A stretch of DNA of 23,549 nucleotides from Spirochaetaceae bacterium (GTDB lineage: Bacteria; Spirochaetota; Spirochaetia; B11-G9), in the NCBI GenBank assembly GCA_030600745.1, contig JAUVLL010000008.1:1-23549 (forward strand), read 5' to 3'. This document shows, piece after piece, positions 7,258 through 15,394 of the stretch. The notes beneath the pieces are model-generated. The model was not told the DNA's origin and ran no database searches. It saw only the letters and a program-made list of their open reading frames with translations. The translations under genes were made by a program, and so were the position numbers. Within the stretch, counting starts at the first letter, position 1. Each line of letters opens with the position of its first letter.

Positions 7258-9609
7258 TTAGAAAATCAGTTTTATTACTTCTTCCAAAGTAACTACCGAA
7301 TAAAATTTAATACCCTTGCGTATGTATTCCGGAATTTCTTCAAGATCTCTCTCGTTTGCTTTCGGTATAATAATTGTTTTTATATTATTCCGTCTGGCAG
7401 CAATGGTTTTCTCTTTAAGTCCGCCAATTGGAAGAACTTTTCCTGTAAGAGAGAGTTCCCCTGTCATTGCAAGATTTGTTTTTATCTTTTTACCTGTACC
7501 TAACGACAGCAATGTACTGGCCATTGTAATCCCGGCAGATGGACCATCTTTAGGTGTTGCTCCTTCCGGAATATGGAGATGAATGGTATTTTTTTCAAAA
7601 AACTCAGGTTTGATATTGTAATCAGCAGAGATATGCTTTACATAGGAGAAGGCAATATTCGCAGACTCCTTCATAACATCACCCAACTGGCCTGTCAGCT
7701 TTAATCCATCTTTCCCGGGGATATCTATTGCTTCAATAAGAAGAGTGTCCCCTCCAAAATTAGTCCATGCAAGGCCTATTGCCATTCCGGGTTTTGTGAT
7801 TTTTTTCTCCTCTTCTTCTCTAAAGACAGGTTTTCCAAGATAATCGGTTAAAATTTCAGAATTAAGAGTAAAAGGTGGTTTATATTCTTTAAGAACCATT
7901 TTCTTTGCAATTTTCCGGTGTATTTTATCAAGAGCCTTTTCATAGTTTCTCATGCCGGCTTCCCTGGCATAATTAACTGAAATAGCTGACAGAGCTGATT
8001 TGTGGTATCTTACATCTTTCCTTCTTAAACCTGACCTGGCTAGAGATTTAGGGATAAGATATTTTTTTGCAATGGCAATTTTTTCTTCCTCGATATAACC
8101 GGAGAGCCTAATAACTTCCATACGATCCAACAGAGGTCTTGGAATAGTATCCAGTGTATTGGCTGTAACTATAAACAGAATATCAGAGATATCGAATGGT
8201 ATATCCAGGTAATGATCTCTAAATGCATGATTCTGTTCCGGATCGAGTACTTCCAGTAATGCAGATGAAGGATCCCCCTGATAAGATGATCCCATTTTAT
8301 CAATTTCATCAATCATAAAAACAGGATTACTGGTTTTTACAATCCTAAGTCCCTGAATTATTTTACCAGACATTGCTCCCACATAGGTTCGGCGGTGCCC
8401 CTTTATTTCTGCTTCATCCCTCATCCCCCCGACAGAAAAACGGAAAAACTTCTTTTCAAGAGCTCTGGCGACGGAAATACCTACAGATGTTTTACCAACT
8501 CCCGGAGCTCCCACAAGACAGATAATTGAACCCTTTGTATCTTTTTTTAGTTTACGAACGGCTAGATATTCAATAATTCTTTCTTTAACATCCTCCAAAC
8601 CGTAGTGGTCTTTATCCAGAACTTTCCTGGATTTATCAAGATCAATTTCCATTGATTCAGACTTATTCCAGGGAAGAGATACTATTGTGTCGAGGTAATT
8701 TCTTGTAACTATATATTCGGAAACATTGGGATCCATCATTGAAAATTTATCGAGCTCTTTCTCTATCTGTTCTTTTAGTTCACCTTTAAACTTAAACTTT
8801 TCAATTGCTTCTTTTAATCGATTAAATTCGCTGGTCCTGGAATCTACTGCCATTCCAAGTTCCTGTTTAATTGCTTTAAGCTCTTCTTTAAGGAAATAAT
8901 CTCTCTGGTTTTTCTCTATCTTGGTATTTATCTGGTTTTGAATTTTTTTCTGAATTTTTAGAAGTTCCTGCTCTTTTTTGATAAAAATAAGAACAGCTTC
9001 CATTCTTTTTTGTACATCCATAGTTTCCAGAATATTTTGCTGTACTTCTCTTTGAGTATTTAGAATAGATGTTATGAAATCAGCAATTTTACCTGGATGA
9101 TCAATATTGACCATGTTGAGCCTCATTTCTTCAGAGAAAAGAGGGTTGTTTTCAGACAATTGTTTCATTTCTGACAGTAGAGATCTTGTCAGAGCTTTAA
9201 CCTCTATACATTCATCATTTTTATCTTCCATATATTCAACAGCTGCAACGGTAGGTCCGGAGTTTGACAGGAATTTTTTTACTCTGAATCGTTTTAAAGT
9301 AGATATAAAAATATTTACACCACCATCGGGAAGATTAATTTTCTTTACTATTTTTGCAGCAGTTCCTATTCTGTAGAGGGAATCAGTTGATATTGTCTCA
9401 CCCGTATCATCTTTATCGAGCAAAAGGCCGATCATATTATCACCGTCAAGGGAAAGATCAACAATTTCCAGATCGTGTGGTGATTCTATAATAAGCGGTG
9501 TAAATATACCCGGGAATATAGGTTTTCCCACTAAAGGGATAATGTAGAGTTTGTTGGGTAGTAAAAGTTCTACCGGAATTATTTGTTTTTCTGATTGTTT
9601 CTTAGACAT
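7258..9609 (-). CDS. lon: ATP-dependent protease Lon
   Basis: Cytosolic AAA+ serine protease that degrades misfolded and regulatory proteins, 783 residues, the normal bacterial LonA length. The order is an N-terminal LON substrate-binding domain (from LYIIPLVGKPIFPG), a coiled-coil region rich in Lys/Glu (about 190-270), the ATPase with Walker A GAPGVGKT (K373) and Walker B FMIDEID, sensor elements, and the C-terminal peptidase domain. The catalytic dyad is intact: Ser691 in KDGPSAG and Lys734 in GGLKEK. The start ATG (9607-9609) has AGAGGAAC upstream. It is the first gene of a two-gene unit with trhP and is read from the minus-strand promoter at 9668-9695. No CIRCE-like heat-shock element was seen. 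Confidence 0.97.
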   Translation of the reverse strand: MSKKQSEKQIIPVELLLPNKLYIIPLVGKPIFPGIFTPLIIESPHDLEIVDLSLDGDNMIGLLLDKDDTGETISTDSLYRIGTAAKIVKKINLPDGGVNIFISTLKRFRVKKFLSNSGPTVAAVEYMEDKNDECIEVKALTRSLLSEMKQLSENNPLFSEEMRLNMVNIDHPGKIADFITSILNTQREVQQNILETMDVQKRMEAVLIFIKKEQELLKIQKKIQNQINTKIEKNQRDYFLKEELKAIKQELGMAVDSRTSEFNRLKEAIEKFKFKGELKEQIEKELDKFSMMDPNVSEYIVTRNYLDTIVSLPWNKSESMEIDLDKSRKVLDKDHYGLEDVKERIIEYLAVRKLKKDTKGSIICLVGAPGVGKTSVGISVARALEKKFFRFSVGGMRDEAEIKGHRRTYVGAMSGKIIQGLRIVKTSNPVFMIDEIDKMGSSYQGDPSSALLEVLDPEQNHAFRDHYLDIPFDISDILFIVTANTLDTIPRPLLDRMEVIRLSGYIEEEKIAIAKKYLIPKSLARSGLRRKDVRYHKSALSAISVNYAREAGMRNYEKALDKIHRKIAKKMVLKEYKPPFTLNSEILTDYLGKPVFREEEEKKITKPGMAIGLAWTNFGGDTLLIEAIDIPGKDGLKLTGQLGDVMKESANIAFSYVKHISADYNIKPEFFEKNTIHLHIPEGATPKDGPSAGITMASTLLSLGTGKKIKTNLAMTGELSLTGKVLPIGGLKEKTIAARRNNIKTIIIPKANERDLEEIPEYIRKGIKFYSVVTLEEVIKLIF

Positions 9610-9667
9610 TGTTCCTCTTGGCTGGTGTTTAAGTTTATTCTTACCTGAAACAGTAATCTTCAGTAAG

Positions 9668-9695
9668 AGTATAAAACAGTTATACTATAATTCAA
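9668..9695 (-). promoter_or_regulatory. putative sigma-70 promoter of lon-trhP
   Basis: Minus strand: TTGAAT (9690-9695), a 16-bp spacer, TATACT (9668-9673), about 60 bp upstream of the lon ATG. It lies in the 193-bp divergent region between lon and recO. On the plus side of this region I see no convincing -35/-10 pair for recO, only a small GGGAA/TTCCC hairpin at 9773-9787. Confidence 0.5.
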
Positions 9696-9802
9696 ATTGT
9701 TGTTTCAGCAATAGTAAAATAATGATAAATACGGTTTTGAGCAACTAAATTCTTTACTTTTACACTATACATGGGAAAGTGCTTCCCTTATCATGGCTTT
9801 GA

Positions 9803-10555
9803 ATGAACAGGAATCTAAGAACTGACAGTATTATACTTAAAAGTAGAAGATTAGGTGAGCTGCATAAAGGAGTAACTATTCTTACGAAATCTCATGGAAT
9901 TATTGATGCCATTGCATATGGTGCAGGAAAAGGGAAAAGTAAGCTTTCGGGAATGGTTGATCCCTTTTCTTTATTACATATGTATCTTTACTATAATCCG
10001 GTAAATAATAATTATAAGGTATCAGACATTGAACAGAGGAGAATTTTCCCGGGTATAAGATCTGAACTTACTAAATTTTATATTGCATCCTTCTGGTCAG
10101 AGCTTATCCTTAAAACCTATTCAGGTGGTGGGGAGTCAGAATTAATTTATCCCCTTTTTGCAGAGAGCCTTACAGAATTAAATGCGGCTGGTAAGGAGAA
10201 GCAGACTCTCATTCTTATTCAGTTTATATGGCGTTATCTGGGTATTTCCGGATTCAGGCCGGATATAGAGAATTGTGGTAGATGTGATAGTATGTTCAGT
10301 GTATTAGAATCGGCCTGGTTTGATGAAAGGGACAATCAGATTATATGTAATAAATGCAAACCGGATATCAAGATGCTGAAAATTCCATTCGGGGGGCTTA
10401 AATATTTAAGACATACCGTAAAGCTGGATTTAAATAAGAGTATGAAAATTGGTCTTGACTCCATATCTGCAGAAACACTCAAGCGAATTTTGCTTGTTAT
10501 AATACAGGGGATAGTTGAGTATCCTCTTAATACTTTAAAAAACGGATTGATATAA
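9803..10555 (+). CDS. recO: DNA repair protein RecO
   Basis: Recombination mediator of the RecFOR pathway, which helps load RecA on SSB-covered gaps and anneals ssDNA; 250 residues. The N-terminal OB fold begins with TDSIILKSRRLGE and AIAYGAGKGKSKLSG. The helical C-terminal part contains the zinc site CGRC (C158, C161) ... CNKC (C182, C185). The ATG at 9803 is the first possible start after an in-frame stop at 9800-9802 and lacks a recognisable Shine-Dalgarno, which suggests weak translation. recJ follows after 27 bp, so the two repair genes form an operon. Confidence 0.92.
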   Translation: MNRNLRTDSIILKSRRLGELHKGVTILTKSHGIIDAIAYGAGKGKSKLSGMVDPFSLLHMYLYYNPVNNNYKVSDIEQRRIFPGIRSELTKFYIASFWSELILKTYSGGGESELIYPLFAESLTELNAAGKEKQTLILIQFIWRYLGISGFRPDIENCGRCDSMFSVLESAWFDERDNQIICNKCKPDIKMLKIPFGGLKYLRHTVKLDLNKSMKIGLDSISAETLKRILLVIIQGIVEYPLNTLKNGLI

Positions 10556-10582
10556 TAATTTCAATGATAAACAGGATGACAA

Positions 10583-12703
10583 ATGGAATGGAATAAAAAG
10601 AACATAAACGCGAATTCAGTAAAGAGAATAGCAGAAAGATATGGAATTGATCTGCTTACAGCATCAATATTTTTCAGGAGAGGAATTACAGAACCTGAAG
10701 ATTTGAAATTTTATCTGGAAAAAGATCTTCGATATACACATAATCCATTTTTGTTTGAGGAGATGGAAGATGCTGTTGATCGTATTCGTCAGGCAGCTGA
10801 AGAGGGTGAAAAGGTAAAGATATTCGGAGATAGGGATGTTGATGGAATAACGTCTACTGTAATTCTTAAAAATGGACTTGCAAGTATCGGGATTAATGCT
10901 GCCTGGTCATTGCCTGAAGGGAACGATCCTTATGGTTTGACCATGGAAGGTGTGGATAAATTTGCAGAGGAAGACGGTAGTTTACTTATAACAGTAGATT
11001 GCGGTATTTCAAACTTTAAAGAGATAGAATATGCGAGAGAAAAGGGTATTGATTCAATTGTCATTGATCACCACCTCCCTTCAGAAGAGATTCCGCCGGC
11101 AGTAGCTATAATCAATCCCAAGAGTAACGATTCCTGTTATCCTTTTAGAGATCTGGCTGCCTGCGGTGTAGCAGCAAAAGTGGTATGGGCTCTCACTTTT
11201 TCTACAAATGAACTTTATAAATCAGAAATTGTACTTTTAAATATACGCCCTGGAAATGATACTTTTATTATTGATGCAGTTCGAATAGTAAATATGGTTG
11301 AAATAGAAAGGATAACAGAAAATATAGTTCCGGGCGTTGTCCGTGTAGAGAAATCACGACTGGGTGAGTTTCTATATAACAGACAGATTCTTGTCTATGA
11401 TAAGGGTTTACAGGTAGGGATGCTGAAGAAGGTTTTTGGAGAGAATACAGAGTTTGAACTTCTTGATATTGCACCTAAAATATGGGAGGATTTCCCGAAA
11501 CTAAAAAACATGAGCCTTCTGGAAATGAGAGGGAAAAGCAGATCTTCAGTATATATTGATAAGAGTATTGAAGAGATCGATATTTTTCTTAATCTTCTTA
11601 ATACCTATGTTTACCGTAAAATTGATCTTATGAAAACGAACTTTGAAAATAGTCTTGATCTTGTTGCTCTTGGGACTCTTGCAGATATGATGCCCCTTAA
11701 GGACGAAAACAGGATTATGCTTAAGTATGGCATGAAATTAATAAATAACTCCAAACGTCTGGGTTTAAATGAACTTCTCTTTAAACAGAATTTACTTGGA
11801 AAACAGATCAGCACAACAGATATCGGCTGGCAAATAACTCCGGTAATCAATGCTTCCGGACGTTTGGGGAAACCATGGAAGGCTGCCGAGCTGTTTATCA
11901 CAGATGATCCTGTCATACAGAAGCAAATGGCAGAGGAAATTGTCAGAATGAACAAAGAGCGAAAGAAATTGGGAGAAACCGCATGGAAATCGGTACTGCC
12001 GAAGGCAGAGAAGAGTTTTAAAGAATTAAATGAAAAGATGATATTTGTTGTGGATAAGAATATTCACAGGGGTATTACAGGTATTATTGCATCCAGGCTT
12101 GCAAATACGTTTGGAGTACCTGCAGGTGTTGTTTCATATCTTGAAAATAACCTTGTAGGTTCAATGAGAAGTGCAAGGAAGGTGAATGTAAAGAATTTTC
12201 TATCAAAACTGGAAAAGTATTTTATCGATTACGGTGGTCATGACTATGCGGCAGGGTTTAGTTTCACAGAAGATAAGCTCCAGGATCTAAAAAAAGATTT
12301 TGCATTGGAAGCACAAAGACTGGTAATTCCCGATCAGGGTAAAGAGGAAATAAATATCGATGCTGAATTACCTCTTAAATATATGACCCCGGATATTATT
12401 TCTATTGTTGAAATATTTGAACCCTATGGAGAGGGTAATCCGCCGTTGGTATTTCTCATGCGCGGGGTAACACTACAGAATATGGAAATAATCGGCCGCA
12501 CTGATCAGCAGCATGTAAAAATGCTTGTTAATACAGATTCTCTAAAATGGCCGGCTATCTATTGGCGGGCCGCAGAAAAAGTTGACGTTGAGTTTTCCAG
12601 CGGCGACAAGGTTGATCTTGTTTTCAGACTGGGAAGAAATTACTATCAGAATGTTGAGAAATTGCAGCTTACTGTTATGGATATTAAGAGGTCTGATGAG
12701 TAG
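10583..12703 (+). CDS. recJ: single-stranded-DNA-specific exonuclease RecJ with a large insertion
   Basis: 5'-3' ssDNA exonuclease of the DHH phosphoesterase family acting in RecFOR repair, mismatch repair and base excision repair; 706 residues. The metal site motifs are intact: DRDVDG (83-88), TVDCG (D139), IDHH (D162, H163, H164) and GTLADMMPL (D368). The DHHA1 domain has GGHDYAAG (551-558), and the C-terminal OB-like domain begins near ELPLKYMTPD. Between the DHH core (about residue 205) and the GTLADMMPL motif there are about 160 residues, where E. coli RecJ has roughly 45 (see findings). The start ATG has AGGATG about five nt upstream. A 46-bp palindrome begins six bp after the stop. Confidence 0.95.
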   Translation: MEWNKKNINANSVKRIAERYGIDLLTASIFFRRGITEPEDLKFYLEKDLRYTHNPFLFEEMEDAVDRIRQAAEEGEKVKIFGDRDVDGITSTVILKNGLASIGINAAWSLPEGNDPYGLTMEGVDKFAEEDGSLLITVDCGISNFKEIEYAREKGIDSIVIDHHLPSEEIPPAVAIINPKSNDSCYPFRDLAACGVAAKVVWALTFSTNELYKSEIVLLNIRPGNDTFIIDAVRIVNMVEIERITENIVPGVVRVEKSRLGEFLYNRQILVYDKGLQVGMLKKVFGENTEFELLDIAPKIWEDFPKLKNMSLLEMRGKSRSSVYIDKSIEEIDIFLNLLNTYVYRKIDLMKTNFENSLDLVALGTLADMMPLKDENRIMLKYGMKLINNSKRLGLNELLFKQNLLGKQISTTDIGWQITPVINASGRLGKPWKAAELFITDDPVIQKQMAEEIVRMNKERKKLGETAWKSVLPKAEKSFKELNEKMIFVVDKNIHRGITGIIASRLANTFGVPAGVVSYLENNLVGSMRSARKVNVKNFLSKLEKYFIDYGGHDYAAGFSFTEDKLQDLKKDFALEAQRLVIPDQGKEEINIDAELPLKYMTPDIISIVEIFEPYGEGNPPLVFLMRGVTLQNMEIIGRTDQQHVKMLVNTDSLKWPAIYWRAAEKVDVEFSSGDKVDLVFRLGRNYYQNVEKLQLTVMDIKRSDE

Positions 12704-12708
12704 GGCGT

Positions 12709-12754
12709 GACCCCTCTGTAAGGGCAAAAAATCTTTTGCCCTTACGACGGGGTC
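12709..12754. repeat. 46-bp long palindrome directly after recJ
   Basis: GACCCC - TCT - GTAAGGGCAAAA - AATC (loop) - TTTTGCCCTTAC - GAC - GGGGTC. The inner stem is 12 perfect pairs and the outer stem 6, with one 3x3 internal loop. There is no T-tract on either strand, so it is not a textbook rho-independent terminator. It could stabilise the recJ mRNA 3' end or be a REP/MITE-like unit. Confidence 0.7.
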
Positions 12755-12818
12755 GGGCTATCCACTGCAATTCCGCCCGGATTTGATTTACTGGACCACA
12801 TTTTGCCTTGTATCGTAC

Positions 12819-12839
12819 AGACGCCCAATTTGGGAGTCT
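12819..12839. repeat. 21-bp imperfect palindrome
   Basis: AGAC-G-CCCAA-T-TTGGG-A-GTCT: symmetric with a single unpaired base on each side. It is the second hairpin in the same island; function unknown. Confidence 0.45.
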
Positions 12840-12975
12840 CTACAACGGCATACATCCACGGTACGGGATTTCCGTTTCTATCCCTCACGCGGCGGGGGCG
12901 GGGTGTTTTTAATGTACTTTTTTATGATGTGATAATACCGGCATGTGCTATTATTATACTTGGGAAGGAGAAATT

Positions 12976-13512
12976 ATGAATAGTAAAGTCAATGTAATTG
13001 GAAGAATAGGAACAGCAGCACTTTTTTTTCTTGTTCTTGTATTTATGACAGGATGTGAAGTGGACCTAAAGGACGAAGCCGGTGAAACCGATGTTTTCAT
13101 TGGAATCCTGTACCGGGAAATGATTTCTATTACCGGCGGAACGCCCGATAACTTTAATCATACAATATCAGATTTTAAACTGGCCGGATACGAGGTAACC
13201 TACGATCTTTGGTATAAGGTCCACAATTGGGCACTGTCCAATGGTTACACCTTTGCAAATCCTGGGACTGAAGGAAATGATGGAACAGTGGGTACTGTAC
13301 CGACAACAGCAAAGTATGAACCTGTAACTACCATTAACTGGCGGGATGCCATTGTATGGTGTAATGCCTACAGCGAGATGTCCGGGTACACACCTGTGTA
13401 TGAGAATGTAAGTGGGCAGGTAATTAAGGACTCGAACAACGCCGCAGAAACTCAGAAAGTGGCATGGTATAGTACTAATTCAGGAAGTACTACTCACAAC
13501 GGTAGGGCGTAA
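12976..13512 (+). CDS. SUMF1 (formylglycine-generating-enzyme-like) lipoprotein, C-terminally truncated
   Basis: This reads as a 178-residue lipoprotein. The ATG at 12976 follows GGAAGGAG. The signal peptide has a hydrophobic core (IGTAALFFLVLVF) and the lipobox MTGC (Cys27). The SUMF1/FGE-sulfatase fold begins near residue 60 (MISITGGTPD, KLAGYEVTYDLWYKVHNWA) and continues through EPVTTINWRDAIVWCNAYSE to VAWYSTNSGSTTH. It then stops abruptly at HNGRA-TAA, where family members normally continue for about 90-100 residues (GLYDMSGNVWEWCWD to GFRV-type end). The break coincides with a copy of GTAGGGCGTAACCC. It lacks the C-terminal core and is probably non-functional. Such SUMF1 lipoproteins are common in spirochaetes and rarely have proven enzymatic roles. 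Confidence 0.75.
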   Translation: MNSKVNVIGRIGTAALFFLVLVFMTGCEVDLKDEAGETDVFIGILYREMISITGGTPDNFNHTISDFKLAGYEVTYDLWYKVHNWALSNGYTFANPGTEGNDGTVGTVPTTAKYEPVTTINWRDAIVWCNAYSEMSGYTPVYENVSGQVIKDSNNAAETQKVAWYSTNSGSTTHNGRA

Positions 13513-13959
13513 CCCTGCGCTGAAACCACCCGATTGAAAGCCCCCTCCCGATGACTGTAAATCCCAGATAGTCAGCCGCCTGAGCAGAGTTATCATATGT
13601 GAAGATCCTGATCCTGAGTGCATCAGCGAAACAGTGCTTCACCCTATGGCAGGCGATATGGTGCCCATTCAGGGCTGGAAAAAGAAGAGATGCTTTATCC
13701 CCAGGACTGTTACAAAATCAAGCTAATCCCATAATCTTTAAATCCTAATTCAAACATCTGTTAATTATGAAAGCATTTCCTAATGCCAAAAAATCAACCC
13801 TTAGACACTTACTTTTGATATAGACAGTTATTTCTTATAAAAAAAACTCTATTTTAATGCAGTATTCGTGTTATTCTACAAATATAATACATTATTTATG
13901 TTGTAATTGATTTTAAATACAGTATTTGTGCTAAGATATAAGAAAGGAAACGCAGGGAA
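13513..13959. other. decayed/intergenic stretch upstream of the Fic gene
   Basis: The first half (to about 13726) has moderate G+C and an open frame from 13538 to the TAA at 13724-13726. It encodes about 62 residues with no start codon in a sensible place and no family I recognise, and could be a gene remnant. From 13727 on it is strongly AT-rich and carries the regulatory repeats in front of the Fic-domain gene. No RNA gene was seen. Confidence 0.45.
13856..13935 (+). promoter_or_regulatory. three 20-bp operator-like repeats phased at 30 bp, upstream of the Fic gene
   Basis: Copies at 13856-13875 (AATGCAGTATTCGTGTTATT), 13886-13905 (AATACATTATTTATGTTGTA) and 13916-13935 (AATACAGTATTTGTGCTAAG). 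Starts are exactly 30 bp apart and pairwise identity is 14-15 of 20. The left half contains the dyad AATAC-A-GTATT. A TATAAT (13883-13888) lies between copies 1 and 2, and the last copy ends 24 bp before the ATG. Three same-face sites over a promoter suggest autoregulation by the winged-helix end of the downstream protein; that link is inference. Confidence 0.6.
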
Positions 13960-15393
13960 ATGAATTATTTCTATTTTGGATCAGATTCAGAGAGAAGAAA
14001 GTTATCAGCTGAAGGAAAGATCAGAAAAATTTATATGGGAGTTTACACAAGTATTCAGGATGATAAGGAGCTTGGGAGAGTCATGAGCTACCAATGGCCC
14101 CTGATCGTTGCCCATGCCTTTAAAAATTCCGTGATTAGTTACAGAAGCGCCATCGAATTCCAGCCCAGCCCCGCTAATTATATTTACCTTGTATCCAAAC
14201 AGTCAAAAACTGTCGAAATTGGAGAAGTTAAGTTTAAGTTAATCAGGGGTACTCCTGAAAGCTTTTCAAATAGAAGAGCATTGATGGGAGCGCAGACAGC
14301 GAGTCTTGAAAGGGCATTTTTGGATTCCCTTATTAGTTCAAAAGTTAAAGTCAGTGACGACAGATATCTGCCCATAGACGAGCTGGAGGACAGGCTTGAG
14401 AAAATGATGACGGAATTGGGAGAGGATGCTATAAATTCTTTCAGGGACAAATCAAAAATAATATCCGAAGAACTTAACATGCTGGGTTCCTGGACCAGGC
14501 TTGATGGAATTATTGGAACTCTTTTAGGATCAAAAGATGTAGAATTACATGGAAAACGTTCAATTCAAAGAGCAGCCGGACTTCCCCTGGATGAGAAAAA
14601 AGTTGAGTTGTTTTGGCTGCTGGCAAATCATCTGGAGACCATTTATTATCCTGACAATCCGGATATAAATTTGAATAATAGGGAGCACTTTGAGAACAAG
14701 GCGTTTTTTGAAAGCTACTTTTCAAACTACATAGAAGGGACAGTTTTTCTGATTGAAGAAGCTGAGCAAATTGTTTTTGACAAAAAAGAGATTGAAAACA
14801 GAGTCAATGATTCCCATGATATATCAGGAACATTTCACATTGTTTCAGACAAATCATTTATGACCACATCTTCCCGCTCATTTTCGGAATTTACAGAAAG
14901 TTTGAGGCTTATCAATAAAACAGTTATTTCCACAAGATTTGATAAGTTTCCAGGGGAGTTTAAGAAAAGAGAGAACAGAGCGGGAAATACTGTTTTTGTT
15001 CATCCCGATTATGTTGAAGGAACTTTAAAGAGTGCTTTTGAGATTTCAGGAACAATCTCTCATCCCATTGCCAGGGGTCTGTTTTTAAGTTTTGTTGTTT
15101 CTGAAGTTCATCCATTTGCGGATGGGAATGGAAGAACATGCAGAATTATTCTAAACCGTGAACTTCTGTCGGCAGGTTTTTCAAGTATAATTATTCCCAC
15201 GGTTTACAGAGAGGACTATCTTTTGGCACTAAGAGCCCTTTCACGTAAAGGTCGTCCTGCTCCGGTTGCCAGAATGTTTTTACGCGCATTGCGGTTTTCA
15301 CAGCTGGATTTCACTAATTACCAAAAGGTTAAAAAAGAGATTTCAAAAAGAAACTGGTTTCTTGAGCCGGATGAAGGGAAGATTGTTGAATAA
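13960..15393 (+). CDS. AbiEi-antitoxin-like winged-helix / Fic AMP-transferase fusion protein
   Basis: 477 residues in two parts. Residues 1 to about 130 look like the AbiEi-type antitoxin module (type IV toxin-antitoxin, COG5340-like): a winged-helix end LSAEGKIRKIYMGVYT, then VISYRSAIEF, a beta-rich stretch and the helix ASLERAFLDSL. The C-terminal half is a Fic domain with the complete motif HPFADGNGRTCR (catalytic His384), which normally moves AMP from ATP to a hydroxyl side chain. An inhibitory-helix motif SNYIEG (S255, E259, G260) matches the (S/T)xxxE(G/N) of class II Fic proteins, so the enzyme is probably self-restrained. Start ATG 13960 follows CAGGGA. Phased repeats precede it. It sits in an accessory segment between recJ and an M23 peptidase gene. 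The target is unknown; regulator, toxin or defence roles are all possible. Confidence 0.85.
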   Translation: MNYFYFGSDSERRKLSAEGKIRKIYMGVYTSIQDDKELGRVMSYQWPLIVAHAFKNSVISYRSAIEFQPSPANYIYLVSKQSKTVEIGEVKFKLIRGTPESFSNRRALMGAQTASLERAFLDSLISSKVKVSDDRYLPIDELEDRLEKMMTELGEDAINSFRDKSKIISEELNMLGSWTRLDGIIGTLLGSKDVELHGKRSIQRAAGLPLDEKKVELFWLLANHLETIYYPDNPDINLNNREHFENKAFFESYFSNYIEGTVFLIEEAEQIVFDKKEIENRVNDSHDISGTFHIVSDKSFMTTSSRSFSEFTESLRLINKTVISTRFDKFPGEFKKRENRAGNTVFVHPDYVEGTLKSAFEISGTISHPIARGLFLSFVVSEVHPFADGNGRTCRIILNRELLSAGFSSIIIPTVYREDYLLALRALSRKGRPAPVARMFLRALRFSQLDFTNYQKVKKEISKRNWFLEPDEGKIVE

Positions 15394-15394
15394 A

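Larger units (their letters stand above)
12704..12975. other. G+C-richer, hairpin-rich intergenic island without a gene
   Basis: This 272-bp stretch after recJ is visibly richer in G+C than the genes on both sides up to about 12905. It contains two clear dyads (12709-12754 and 12819-12839) and a G-rich patch (GCGGCGGGGGCGGGG, 12889-12903). It then becomes AT-rich and probably contains the promoter of the lipoprotein. No plausible ORF was seen. It resembles a dispersed intergenic repeat element, but only whole-genome comparison would show that. Confidence 0.5.

Noticed and set aside
12709..12754. Rho-independent terminator of recJ
   Set aside because: The stem is strong but no T-tract follows on either strand, so it was listed as a palindrome instead.
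13538..13726. A 62-codon open frame (ends KSS-TAA) as a small gene
   Set aside because: No start codon with a ribosome binding site near its beginning and no recognisable family; treated as part of a decayed stretch.
15266..15394. M23 peptidase starting inside the Fic gene
   Set aside because: The upstream 43 codons would bury the clean signal peptide that begins at 15395.
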